NCBI GenBank assembly: GCA_023375785.1
Contig: SZWC01009477.1
Location: 34,494 to 98,493, forward strand
Direction of reading: 5' to 3'
DNA from: Penium margaritaceum
Taxonomy: Eukaryota; Streptophyta; Zygnematophyceae; Desmidiales; Peniaceae
Length of the DNA: 64,000 bases
Below the pieces are notes generated by a model. It was not told where the DNA came from and did not search any database. It saw only the letters and a program-made list of their open reading frames with translations. The first letter of the stretch is position 1. Every line of letters begins with the position of its first letter. Positions 38,258 through 47,363 of this stretch are shown piece by piece. Position numbers and translations under genes: made by a program.

Positions 38258-38463
38258 CACTCTCTCTCTCTCGCTATTCTCTCTCTCCCCGCCTTCCTCC
38301 CTGCCTCTACCTCCCACCCTCTCTCTCTCCCTCCCTCCCTCTCTCTCACTATCTCTCTCTCACTCTCTCTCTCTCGCTATTCTCTCTCTCCCCGCCTTCC
38401 TCCCTGCCTCTACCTCCCACCCTCTCTCTCTCCCTCCCTCCCTCTCTCTCACTATCTCTCTCT
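38258..38463 (+). repeat. exact 103-bp tandem duplication in the CT tract
   Basis: Two adjacent identical copies, 38258-38360 and 38361-38463. Each carries cgctattctctctctccccg (38272 and 38375) and the same following words. Confidence 0.85.
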
Positions 38464-39199
38464 CACTCTCTCTCTCTCTCTCCCTCTTTCTCTCTTCCCG
38501 TCCCTCTCTCTATGCTCTCTGCTATCTGCATCTCCCCCTTCTCTCTGCTCTCTTTGCTCTCTGTCCCCCCTCTCTTCCCTCTCTACCCACTCTGCTCTCT
38601 CTCTTCCTAGCTGTCCCTCTCTCTCCACTCTCCTTGCTCTATACCACTCTCTCTCTCCTAAAACCTAAACCCCAAATCCTTAATCATAAACTCTCTCTCT
38701 GCTCTCTGTTGCCTCCCTCTCCCTCTTCTCTCTGCTCTCTCTGCTCTCTGCCCCCCTATCTTCCCTCTCCGTCCATTGTGCCCCCTCTTCTTTAGCATCC
38801 GCCTTCTCTGTTCTCCCTGCTCTGTACCTCCCTCTCGATCTCCCTCCTACTCCTTTCCCATCTCCCTCTCCCTCTCTCTCTCTCTCTTCCACCATTTTGT
38901 CTCTCTCTCTCTCTCTATCCCTCTGTCCCCGTCTCCCTCCCCCTCTCCCCCCCGGTTCCATTCTCCCTCTCTCTCTCATTTTCCCTCTTCACATCTCCCT
39001 CTCTCTGTCTCTCTTACCCCCACTCTCCCCTCTCCTCTCCCCCTGCTCTCCCCTTCCTCTTTCGCTCTTACCCACCTCTCTCTTTCTCTCGTTCTTCCTC
39101 TCTCCTTACTCTTTTTCTCCCCTCCCTCTCTCTCTCTCTCCTTTTCCTCTCTCTCTTGCTCTCTCTCCCTCTCTCTCTTTTCCTCCTTATCCCCCCCCC

Positions 39200-39640
39200 T
39201 CTCGCTCCTCCCTACCCAAACCCCATCAATTCCCTCTTTTCTACCCTTCGTATTACCCTCTGGCATCCACCCGGGTTTGTTGCATCCTTGCCCTTCACAC
39301 ACCACGTCCCTTGGGTGTCCTTGTATCCTACCATCTCCTCTGGACTTCGTCTACATCTCACGATGAGCTCGTTCCTTTTCCCCCTTTTTCTTCCTTCTTC
39401 TTGACGCTTTCCTCCTTCTCCTCTACTTCCTTCTACTTTCTATGTGTCCTTTTCCCTTTGTCGTTTTCTTTTCCCGTTCTTTCCTTTCTGTCCATTTCCC
39501 TCTTTGCCTCTCCTTCCGTAACGCCCCGTGTGCGCCCACTTCCGCCTTGTGTATGTATCCCGTGCGGCTCGTCACCGCTCTTTTCTTCTTTTTCCTTTTC
39601 CATTTTTCCTCTCCCTTTCTGTCTCTTCACCTCTCTCTCC
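39200..39640. other. mixed-composition island in the CT tract
   Basis: Non-repetitive sequence around ccgggtttgttgcatcc to cccgtgcggctcgtcac, with higher A and G content than its surroundings. No domain, RNA or element end is recognised. It may be a remnant of the leader of the gag-bearing element. Confidence 0.4.
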
Positions 39641-40147
39641 CTCTCAATCTCTCCCTCCACATTCTCTCCCCATCTCTCCTCCCTTTCCCTCTCGCCTGCT
39701 CTCTGCTCTCTCCCCAGCCCCTGCTCTCTCCTTTCCCCTTTTTGCACTCTCTACACCCCCTCTCTCTCCATCCGTTCTCTCTCTCTCTACTCTCTCTGCT
39801 CTTCCTCTCTTTCTCTCCAACCCTTACTCTCTCCTTTCCCCTCCCCCACTCTCTGTCCTCCTCGCTCTCCCTTTTCTCTCCCTCTCTTTCTCTCCAACCC
39901 CTGCTCTCTCCTTTCCCCTCTATGCACTCTCTACCCTCCTCTCTCTCCCGTTGCTCTCTCTCTCCCCCTCCACCTGACCTGCCTTCCCTCTCTATCCTTC
40001 TATCCACCCCTCGTCCTCTCTCTCCCGCTCTTTGCTCTATCTACTCTCTCTCCCCCCTCTCTCTATCTCGCCTCCTATCATTCTGTCCCCCTCTCTCTCC
40101 CTCTCTCTCTGTCCTTTTCTCCCTCTCTCTCTCTCCCCCCACTCTAT

Positions 40148-40800
40148 TGTCAATGCGCCGGATAGGAACGGTCTAGAAAACGGGTCCCGACATGGGAGGC
40201 CGCCAACCGCTCTTGGTTTTGCAACCAAGATAACATATCACCCTCAAACGAGGGATCCACACTTTAGGTTTGTTTGGTTTGCAACCTCACGAAGTCCGCA
40301 TGTTGGTCTTTAGTGTCTACCTTTGGTTGGACACTCTGTGAGGAGTCTCAAAGGCAAGAACTATAAATGGATGCATGCAAGGTACAGGCTTTTATACTTG
40401 CAGAGCTTTGCTAAAGCTTCTACTTGTAGTGGCTCCACTGGAGCCAACCTCAACCTACATTCCTACTTGGCGCGTCCTTAGACCGCCAAGTGTCATCCTA
40501 AAGGCAGGCTCTAGTAAGCTTCCTAGAAGCTTCCTGTCCTAGTTTTAGCCAGAAAGAAAATTGCGGCCGTTGCGGGGTTTGAACCCGGGACCTCTCGTTT
40601 GAGACTCCGGTGCCTAATCAACGAAGCCAAAAAGGTATGGCTCCCTTGATGAGGCACAAGGGACATACCCATTATGGGCAGTGCATTCCTGGCCCATTTC
40701 AGAACAGACCAAGGGGACATACTCCATATAGTAGTGCATGCCTTGTCTGTATGTGTAGCTAGCCAGCTAGGGAGTGGACAAGGTGCATACTATTTCAACA
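40148..40800 (-). mobile_element. 3' LTR of the minus-strand copia element
   Basis: 653 bp. On the minus strand it begins TGTTGAAATAGTATGCACC and ends GGCGCATTGACA. It aligns from end to end with the right LTR once the contig-end duplication there is removed. It carries a tRNA-like segment at 40563-40628. Confidence 0.92.
40563..40628 (-). other. tRNA-like segment inside the 3' LTR
   Basis: On the minus strand the segment reads like a degenerate tRNA. A D-arm-like GTTGATTAGGCACCGGAG is followed by an anticodon-like region and then GGTCCCGGGTTCAAACCCCG, which fits the T-arm and the polymerase III B box (GGTTCRANNCC). No acceptor stem closure or CCA is evident, so this is not a tRNA gene. The other LTR has the same feature at 46192-46247. 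Confidence 0.5.
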
Positions 40801-40812
40801 AATCTCTCCCTT
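40801..40812 (-). other. polypurine tract
   Basis: On the minus strand AAGGGAGAGATT lies directly before the TGTTGAAAT of the 3' LTR, at the expected plus-strand priming position. Confidence 0.8.
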
Positions 40813-40929
40813 GCACCTCTGACCATCTGTCCTTTGCTCGGCTTCATCAATGCCTTGGAGCTCACCCTTCCTTTGCCGCACTCCTCATGCCGAATCCAAG
40901 AATGCCTGCATAATGCAAGTCGCTGTCCA

Positions 40930-41825
40930 GCGGCTTGGTCATGTAGTCAGCAAGCATGCTCTGTTCCGCAGTGCTGCAATTCCACCACGTTCTTCATGAC
41001 AAGGTCACGTGAGTAGTGGTAACGTATATCGATGTGCTTCGTTTGCCGGAATATGATCTCATCTTCAGCAATCGAGATGGCGCTCATGTTGTCCACGTGT
41101 ACGATCGTGGCGTCCTTCTGTGGCACTGTCATTTTGCCAAACACGCTGCAGAGCCATTGAGTCTCCTTGCACACCTCAGACAAAGCAACGTACTCTGCCT
41201 CAGCCGTGGACACAGAAACACAGTCCTGCTTCCTGCTGGCCCATGAGATGGCAGCGCCATTCAAGATGCACACGTTTCTCGAGGTGGATTTTCTGTCGTC
41301 AATATTTCCTTCCCAGTCAGCGTCGGTGTAGCACTTCAGACGAAAGGGTTCTGTTCCTTCTTGGCCTCCAAGGACAAGGCCCATGTGACATGTCTTCAGT
41401 AGGTAGCGCAAGATGCGCTTGACTGCCTGCCAATGTTGTGGCCCAGGGTTGGCAATGAATCTGCTCACTTGTCCCACAGCATAGTAGATGTGTGGACGAG
41501 GCCCTACCATGGCGTACATGATGCTACCCACGGCGGACTGGTAGGGGATGGCTTGCATCTCCCTTTGTTCTGCTTTGTTGCTTGGTGACATGGAGGCCTT
41601 AAGCTTTGTGTCGGTCGTCATTGGGGTGCTGACAGGTTTGTAGTCTTTCATGTGGTAGCGCTTCAGCACCTCACCAATGTATTTGGTTTGGTTGAGTTCG
41701 ATGGTGCCTGCTGCTCGGTTGCGATGGATGACAGTCCCGAGGTAGTACTCGAGAGGACCCATGTCCTTCATCTTGAACCTTTTGTTGAGGTCAGACTTGA
41801 GCCCATCCTGCAGCTCGACCAAAGA
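40930..41825 (-). pseudogene. copia reverse transcriptase C-terminus and RNase H
   Basis: It continues the pol frame after a TAA at 41828-41826. It reads FKMKDMGPLEYYLGTVIHR and KYIGEVLKRYHMKDYKPVSTP (thumb/connection), then HWQAVKRILRYL. RNase H follows with CYTDADWEGNIDDRKSTS (Asp), ISWASRKQDCVSVSTAEAEY (Glu), IVHVDNMSAISIA (Asp) and HIDIRYHYSRD. The open frame ends at 40947. The last RNase H motif, LADYMTKPL, sits in a neighbouring frame at about 40930-40960, so a small indel there has cut off the true C-terminus. Compare the RNase H at 22071-22602, which belongs to a different, diverged family member. Confidence 0.9.
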
Positions 41826-42497
41826 TTAGCAGATGATCAGATCATCCACGTAGAGCGCAACCAGCATTAGCCCTTTCCCATCATCGCGCACGTACATGCT
41901 CGGGTCATTCTGGCAATGTGCAAAGGAGAGGCCGGTCATGAAACCGTCCATCTCTTTGTAACACATTCTTGGGGCCTGTTTCAGCCCGTATAGCGCTTTC
42001 ACCAACTTGCACACTTTGCCCTCAGGAGCTTTGACTCCTTCGGGCACCTCCATCAGCACCTCCTCGTCAAGCTTCCCATAAAGGAAAGCTGTCCTGATGT
42101 CCACCTGGTGTATCTCCAAGTTCTTTGCAGCAGCAATGCCAAGGAGAGAGCGGATGGAGGCAAAGGTCACGACGGGCGCAAACGTCTCATCGTACTTGGA
42201 GCCTGGGCGTTGAGAGAACCCCTTAGCCACTACCCTTGCCTTGAACTTGTCGATGTTGCCGTCTTGCTTCTTCTTCACTCGTAGGACCCACTTGGATCCC
42301 ACCACGTGGGCTTTGTCGGGTCTATCCACCAGCACCCACGTGCCGTTCTCGGCAATGGATGCGAGCTTGCTATCCACTGCCTCCTTCTACTTAGCCGCAT
42401 CTGGGCCATTCATGGCCTCCGCCAAGGTGGATGGCTCTCTGTGAGTCATGCACGACCAGCTAAGGCCGGTCCAATCATCCTCATACCGCAAAGGTTC
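41826..42497 (-). pseudogene. copia reverse transcriptase
   Basis: RVT_2-type reverse transcriptase. After the TGA at 42500-42498 the same frame continues with EPLRYEDDW and a TAG at 42389-42387, where copia proteins usually have Trp (K-W-K-E-A context). It then reads NGTWVLVDRP, VGSKWVLRVKKKQDGNIDKFKARVVAKGF, DETFAPVVTFASIRSLLGIAA, IHQVDIRTAFLYGKLDEEVLMEVPEG (first catalytic Asp), KLVKALYGLKQAPR and LVALYVDDLIIC, with the intact YVDD catalytic box. A TAA at 41828-41826 then interrupts. All core motifs are present, so it decayed mainly through point stops. Confidence 0.93.
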
Positions 42498-43812
42498 TCA
42501 CTTTGGTCGCAAACTGCACCGGGGTAGTGGAGCCGCTTCTTGCTTTGGTGCTGGTGCTTCCACAGGTGGTGGTTTGTTGTCGACGTCGTCGTCACAAGAG
42601 TCGTTAGACTCCAACTCAGACTCGGAAGCCTCGGACGCCTCCGTATCCGCGTCCATGTCAGATGCTGCTTCATCCTCTGCAGCCACTCTCCCATTCCCAC
42701 CACCTGCAGGCAAGGCGAGCTTGTTGTCGGGTGTTTGGTCTCCGGACTCAAGCAACACTATCCACTCTCCCGCTTTGGGAGTGAGGGTTGGGTCCAGTAG
42801 CTCTCCCTTTCCAAGGGTGCGTTCGTCAAACACGGCGTCACGGCTCCTCACGAGCTTGCCTGCTGCCTGGCCCCAAAGCCGATAGGCTTTGTGTGACGTG
42901 TCATACTGAACCATGATGCACTTCTTGGAGTGTGCGTTGAGCTTGCCTCCACCTTCTCCCGACTGGATCTTCACCCATGCCGTTGACCCAAACACCTTCA
43001 GATGAGATATGTTGGGTTTCTTTCCCGACCATGCTTCCTGTGGGGTATTCATCTGCTTGTCCTGCTCCTTTCCATGCATTTGCAAGGCGGTCGCTGGTGT
43101 GAGGTTCAAGAGGTAGCAAGTCGTTGTTGCTGCTTCATCCCAAAAGCAAGGTGGGAGCTTGGCGTTGAAGAGCATGCTTCGCACCATGCCGAGTAGGGTC
43201 TGGTTCATCCTCTCGGCAACGCCATTGCTTTGGGGGTTGTAAGGGGTAGTTTGCTCATGGCGGATGCCACGATACTTGAGCCAAGGCTTGCATGCCTTGT
43301 AATCACCCCCGTTGTCACTTCGGAGCGCCTTCAACTTCTTGGACTTTTGCCGCTCCGCCATGGCGACGAACTCGAGGAGCTTCTCCTTGACCTCTCCCTT
43401 CGTTTTGAGGAAGTAGATCCACAACTTGCGGCTGTGGTCATCAATGAAGGTCAGAAAGTACTTGCTTCCTCTGTTAGACGATGTGCGGAAGGGTCCACAC
43501 ACGTCACTGTGTATCTGTTCCAAGACGTGCTCCGCTCATTGACCTCCTCTCCTAAACAGCTTCTTCTTTGCCTTCGCTTGGAGGCATGGTTCACACAATG
43601 TACACCCTTCGCCATGCTTCATGGTGCACCCTTCCATTCTGCGGACTACCTCTTGCTCTTGTATATTTTGCAGCGTGCTGTTGGCCACGTGGCCAAATCG
43701 CCGGTGCCACAGCTAAGCATCAGTGTCATTGGTTGATGTGGCGGCCGCAGCGGTCGCCAATGGTGCATCGTTCGGCTCTGGTGCCACTGTCTTGGTGGCA
43801 CATGCGAGTCCC
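42498..43812 (-). pseudogene. copia GAG-pre-integrase and integrase
   Basis: The HHCC zinc domain is readable at about 43715-43560 (LWHRRFGH, then CTLCEPC), between a TAG at 43715-43713 and a TGA at 43538-43536. The long open part then holds the integrase core. The DDE triad is complete: HSDVCGPF (Asp), KALRSDNGGDY (Asp) and YNPQSNGVAERMN (Glu). The GKKPNISHLKVFGSTAWV stretch typical of copia integrase C-terminal regions follows. The frame ends at a TGA (42500-42498) in the RPK-x-EPLRYEDDW linker to reverse transcriptase. A frameshift near 43835 separates it from the protease frame. Acts in insertion of element cDNA; this copy cannot make a full protein. Confidence 0.93.
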
Positions 43813-44406
43813 TCATCCAACGCCTTGTTGACTTTGGTTTGAAGCGTAGAGGCCGTCGACTCTTGGAACTTGAAGCATGAGGTCGTCTTTGGTGTACAAA
43901 ATCTGGATGTCCTCGTTTTTGAGGGCCATCGCTTCCTTGTTGGTGAACACCACTGTCATGTTGTTGTCGGTGATTTGTGAGACGGACAGCAAGTTGGCTG
44001 CGAAGGAGGGCATGTAAACCACCTTTTGAAGGTTAACTGCCTTCTCCGCACCATTCACGTTGAACGTGATCACCTTGTCCCCTTCGCCCATGGCTTGGAC
44101 GATGCCACCGTTTGCACACTTGATGCGCATGACAGATCCGGTCATGGAGACAGATCCACCTTTCTCTTTTGATGAGTGGTGGTTGGTGCCCGAGTCAAGG
44201 GCGAATGCCATGGGCCTAAGGATTGCTGCGCCCTTCATGGGCAGCCCCCTAGCCATCATGTTGGTGAGCTCCTTCTTCTCCTTTCCACCTTTGTTCCTGC
44301 CTTCTCTCTTGGGACTACGACAGTCCCTAGCCCAGTGCCCATCCTTGCCATAGTTCTGACGGTTACGGGCTTCTTGGAACTCTTCCCGCCACCATTGCCT
44401 TTCCAT
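43813..44406 (-). pseudogene. copia zinc knuckle and aspartic protease
   Basis: Near the start, RQNYGKDGHWARDC is the gag zinc knuckle. Both leading cysteines of CX2CX4HX4C are lost (Arg and Tyr, each one transition from Cys) while His and the last Cys remain. A Lys/Glu-rich linker leads to FALDSGTNHHSS, a copia protease active site with the D-S-G core kept, then GIVQAMGEGDKVITF and VVYMPSFAANLLSVSQI, the usual strand-forming region before the integrase zinc domain. The frame is the same as gag, but two short frameshifted stretches (about 44530-44360) lie between them. Confidence 0.88.
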
Positions 44407-45057
44407 CCACCACCACCGCTTCCGCTGTTGCCTTGACTTGAGCGAGAGCTTGCACTTTGTCCACTACGTTGCATGGACTCGTTGCGGACGGTTCAGCAAT
44501 AGCCTTGTACGTCAGATCTGCCTCTTCCAACCGCCAAATACGGTGATCAAGGACCCCCAGCTTTCCGGCAGCGCCATTAGAAGGATCGTGGCACGCATGT
44601 TGGAGTCGAGATTCCATTCCATTTGCTGGACCTCTTGCAGCACGTTGTCGAACAGCTGCAAAAATGCGGGTATCGATTCTCCTTCGCTCACCCTCGTCGA
44701 CATCAACCGTTGGAAGATGAAGAGTCGGTTTGCTAGGGTATTCAATTGATGCACACGTGCGAGTTTTGCGTAGGCCACGGAAGCCAACGTGCATTCTGTG
44801 ATGTGGGAGTGTTGAGTCTCGTTGATGGACGTCACAAGAAGGGCGAGAGCCATGTTGTTCTTCATCGTCCATGCTGCAAGGTCAGCCACATGCGTCATCA
44901 CGGTCGCATCGGCAGGTGCTATCTCGGTCCCTTTTAGGATGTCGAGGTAGCCACGCACGTTCATGACAATCTCAAACTGCCATTTCCACAAGGGAAAACA
45001 TGTCCCCGTGAATTTGGAAATACCCGCATCAAGGCGGGCTGGTGTCGGATCCGCCAT
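44407..45057 (-). pseudogene. copia gag
   Basis: It starts with ATG at 45057, 415 bases after the primer site: MADPTPARLDAGISKFTG. A UBN2-type gag core follows (FPLWKWQFEIVMNVRGYLDIL; LALLVTSINETQHSHI; LFIFQRLMSTRVSEGESIPAFLQLFDNVLQEVQQ; LLMALPESWGSLITVFGG). The frame closes at 44512, and the remaining linker with SGSGGGGWKGNGGGKSSKK is spread over two other frames before the zinc knuckle at 44406. Sequence unlike the gag relics at 758, 3247 and 47364, so it is a separate copia lineage. Confidence 0.9.
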
Positions 45058-45472
45058 TTCTTGCGGTTGCTCGTCTTTTCTGCTTCGCTACTACTCTGCT
45101 TCGTTGAGGCGGATGAGGCTGATGAGGCTGCTGACTGCGACCGTTGTCAAAGGTATAGTTGGTTCTGTTGCATACCCCTCCCGCCGATGATCGCCTAAGG
45201 CGATGGTGCCGTCATGAGAGAACGGACTCGGGGTCGTACCACCTTCTAAAAAGGGATAGAGCTTAATCCCGTAGGGGCTCGAGGGTCTTTTCCAACATGG
45301 ACAGAGCGATTCCTCATCCCCTAGTCCGCCACGTGCACGCACCCTACCTGAAGAAGCCAATGGAGCTGATGGAGCAGATGGAGCCGTCTGATAATCGTGT
45401 CCCTGTTCTACCAGTGCGCCCTGCAAGACCACGTGCTAGTCGGCCTTGGAAGCGTGCCTTAGAACCAGAAGT
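45058..45472 (-). other. 5' untranslated leader of the copia element
   Basis: 415 bases between the primer site and the gag ATG. Small open frames occur but no motif is recognised. It would contain the packaging signal, which cannot be identified by eye. Confidence 0.6.
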
Positions 45473-45487
45473 GTGGGCCCATAACCC
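45473..45487 (-). other. primer-binding site matching the initiator tRNA-Met anticodon arm
   Basis: On the minus strand, two bases after the end of the 5' LTR, the sequence is GGGTTATGGGCCCAC. This is the exact complement of the anticodon stem-loop of eukaryotic initiator tRNA-Met (GTGGGCCCATAACCC in plants, as I recall it). Drosophila copia and yeast Ty5 are known to prime from a half-tRNA cut in this loop, so the same mechanism is inferred here. Confidence 0.75.
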
Positions 45488-45801
45488 TTTGCCAATGCGC
45501 CGAATAGCAACGGTATAGAAAACGGGTCCCGACATGGGAGGATGCCAACCGCTCTTGGTATTGCAACCAAGATAACATATCACCCTCAAACGAGGGATCC
45601 ACACTTTAGGTTTGTTTGGTTTGCAACCTCACGAAGTCCGCATGTTGGTCTTTAGTGTCTACCTTTGGTTGGACACTCTGTGAGGAGTCTCAAAGGCAAG
45701 GACTTTAAATGGATGCATGCAAGATACAGGCTCTTATACTTGCAGAGCTTTGCTAAAGCTTCTGTTTGTAGTGGCTCCACTGGAGCCAACCTCAACCTAC
45801 A

Positions 45802-45802
45802 N
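45802..45802. other. assembly gap (single n) with uncollapsed overlap
   Basis: The 276 bases on the left (45526-45801) and right (45803-46078) are identical apart from the last base or so. This is the signature of two overlapping contigs joined with one n. Confidence 0.92.
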
Positions 45803-46191
45803 GTCCCGACATGGGAGGATGCCAACCGCTCTTGGTATTGCAACCAAGATAACATATCACCCTCAAACGAGGGATCCACACTTTAGGTTTGTTTGGTTTG
45901 CAACCTCACGAAGTCCGCATGTTGGTCTTTAGTGTCTACCTTTGGTTGGACACTCTGTGAGGAGTCTCAAAGGCAAGGACTTTAAATGGATGCATGCAAG
46001 ATACAGGCTCTTATACTTGCAGAGCTTTGCTAAAGCTTCTGTTTGTAGTGGCTCCACTGGAGCCAACCTCAACCTATATTCCTACTTGGCGCGTCCTTAG
46101 ACCGCCAAGTATCATCCTCAAGGCAGGCTCTAGTAAGCTTCCTAGAAGCTTCCTGTCCCACTTTTGGCCACAAAGAAAATTGCGGCCGTCG

Positions 46192-46247
46192 CGGGTTTTG
46201 AACCCGCGTCCTCTGGGTTGAGACTCTGGTGCCTGATCAACCAAGCC
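46192..46247 (-). other. tRNA-like segment inside the 5' LTR
   Basis: Counterpart of 40563-40628. On the minus strand it holds GGTTGATCAGGCACC (D-arm-like) and GCGGGTTCAAAACCCGC (T-arm hairpin and B box). The T-arm stem is kept in both LTRs although the stem bases differ, as if compensated. Confidence 0.45.
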
Positions 46248-46419
46248 AAAAAGGTATGGTTCCTATGATGAGGCACAGGGGACATACCGATTATGGACAG
46301 TGCATTCGTGGCCCATCTCAGAATAGACCAAGGGGACATACTCCATAGAGCAGTGCATGCCTTGTTAATATGTGTAGCTAGCCAGCTAGGCAGTGGACAA
46401 GGTGCATACCATTTCAACA

Positions 46420-47101
46420 TCTCTCTCTCTCTCCCTTTCTCCACGCTCTACACTCCCCCCTGTTCTCTCTATGCTTTCTCCTCTCTCCCCGCTCTCCCTC
46501 TCTGTCTCCCTCTGCTCTCCCTGTCCCCTCCTCCCTTCTCTCTACTCTCGCTCTCTTTCTGTGCTGTCCCTTCTCCCTCTTTCCTCCCTTCTCTTTCGCT
46601 CTCTATCTCTCTCTCTCTATTTATCCCACTATCTACCTCTCCCTCTCTTCATCTCTCTCGTCCCTCTCTCTCTCTCTATCTCTCTTTCTTTCTCTCTCTT
46701 TGTCTCTCTCACTACCTTCTCCCTCTCTCTACCTCCCGCCCTCTCTCTCCCCCCCCCAACTCACCCATCCCCTCCCCGGTTATCCACCCCCCCTCTCCCT
46801 ATCCGCTTCCCTCTCTCTTCCCCTCTCCCCTGTCCTCCCCTCCGCTCGCATCACTCNNNNNNNNNNNNNNNNNNNNNNNNNNNCTCCCTCTCTTCATCTC
46901 TCTCGTCCCTCTCTCTCTCTCTATCTCTCTTTCTTTCTCTCTCTTTGTCTCTCTCACTACCTTCTCCCTCTCTCTACCTCCCGCCCTCTCTCTCCCCCCC
47001 CCAACTCACCCATCCCCTCCCCGGTTATCCACCCCCCCTCTCCCTATCCGCTTCCCTCTCTCTTCCCCTCTCCCCTGTCCTCCCCTCCGCTCGCATCACT
47101 C
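46420..47101 (+). repeat. CT microsatellite, right part, with a scaffold gap
   Basis: Continuation of the polypyrimidine tract on the far side of the inserted copia element. It contains 27 n at 46857-46883. The 218 bases before the gap (46639-46856) are repeated exactly after it (46884-47101), so the gap is most likely an unmerged overlap. Confidence 0.92.
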
Positions 47102-47363
47102 GTGCCTCTGTGATGCCCTCTCTCTCGCTTCACGCTCCTTTCTCCCTCTTGCGGGTGTACTCGCCCCGCCCTGCCGTCAAGCCTCTTGTCTGTTTTGTGC
47201 TGTTCCTCTGTCCTCCACCTCTCCCTTCCCTCCCCATCGTAATGAACTCCCCTAAACACACACTTGAGACCATGGTTCGCGTCCCCCTCCATTGCATGTA
47301 CGCTGCTCTTGTAGTCGTTTGCTCCTTGCCTACCTTGCCCCTCGGCTTGCGGCCAGCACTGTC
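47102..47363 (+). other. region upstream of gag, nothing recognised
   Basis: Non-repetitive C-rich sequence between the CT tract and the gag ATG at 47364. It is possibly the end of the element's leader. Confidence 0.45.

Larger units (their letters stand above)
35090..40147 (+). repeat. about 5 kb polypyrimidine (CT) microsatellite tract
   Basis: Almost every base on the plus strand is C or T, in runs of ctctct broken by ccc, a few a/g and recurring longer words such as ctctctgctctctgcccccc (35455, 35938, 38737 and others). Strand asymmetry is extreme and continuous except for two islands (35484-35752 and about 39200-39640). A single n lies at 37273. Very long Ser/Leu/Pro open frames (up to 866 residues from 36068) are consequences of the composition. 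The minus-strand copia element is inserted in this tract, which resumes at 46420. Confidence 0.92.
40148..46419 (-). mobile_element. Ty1-copia retrotransposon, nearly complete but decayed
   Basis: Reading on the minus strand the order is LTR, primer site, gag, protease, integrase, reverse transcriptase, RNase H, polypurine tract, LTR. This is the diagnostic Ty1-copia order. The LTRs start TGTTGAAAT and end with CA on the minus strand. The window shows 6272 bp, but 277 bp of the right LTR is a duplicated contig end (see 45802), so the real element is about 5995 bp. The LTRs differ at roughly 45 of 653 sites by eye (about 7%), so the insertion is not recent. It lies in the CT tract. The flanking pentamers tctat (40143-40147) and tctct (46420-46424) are a possible imperfect target duplication. 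Five in-frame stops and several frameshifts make it non-functional. Confidence 0.93.
45490..46419 (-). mobile_element. 5' LTR of the minus-strand copia element, with artefactual duplication
   Basis: It spans 930 bp as assembled. Positions 45526-45801 recur at 45803-46078 around the single n. Removing 277 bp leaves 653 bp, the same length as the left LTR. Ends match the left LTR (TGTTGAAAT...; ...GGCGCATTGGCA on the minus strand). Confidence 0.9.

Noticed and set aside
36068-38668. An 866-residue Ser/Leu/Pro open frame
   Set aside because: It lies in a CT microsatellite, where C/T-only codons cannot be stops. Composition alone explains it.
38655-38690. Telomere-like cctaaaacctaaacccc
   Set aside because: Only about two imperfect units, not a telomere array. 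It is likely chance in a CT-rich sequence.
40563-40628. A functional tRNA gene
   Set aside because: The T-arm and part of the D-arm are recognisable, but no matching acceptor stem is seen and the segment lies in both LTRs. It is kept only as a tRNA-like element.
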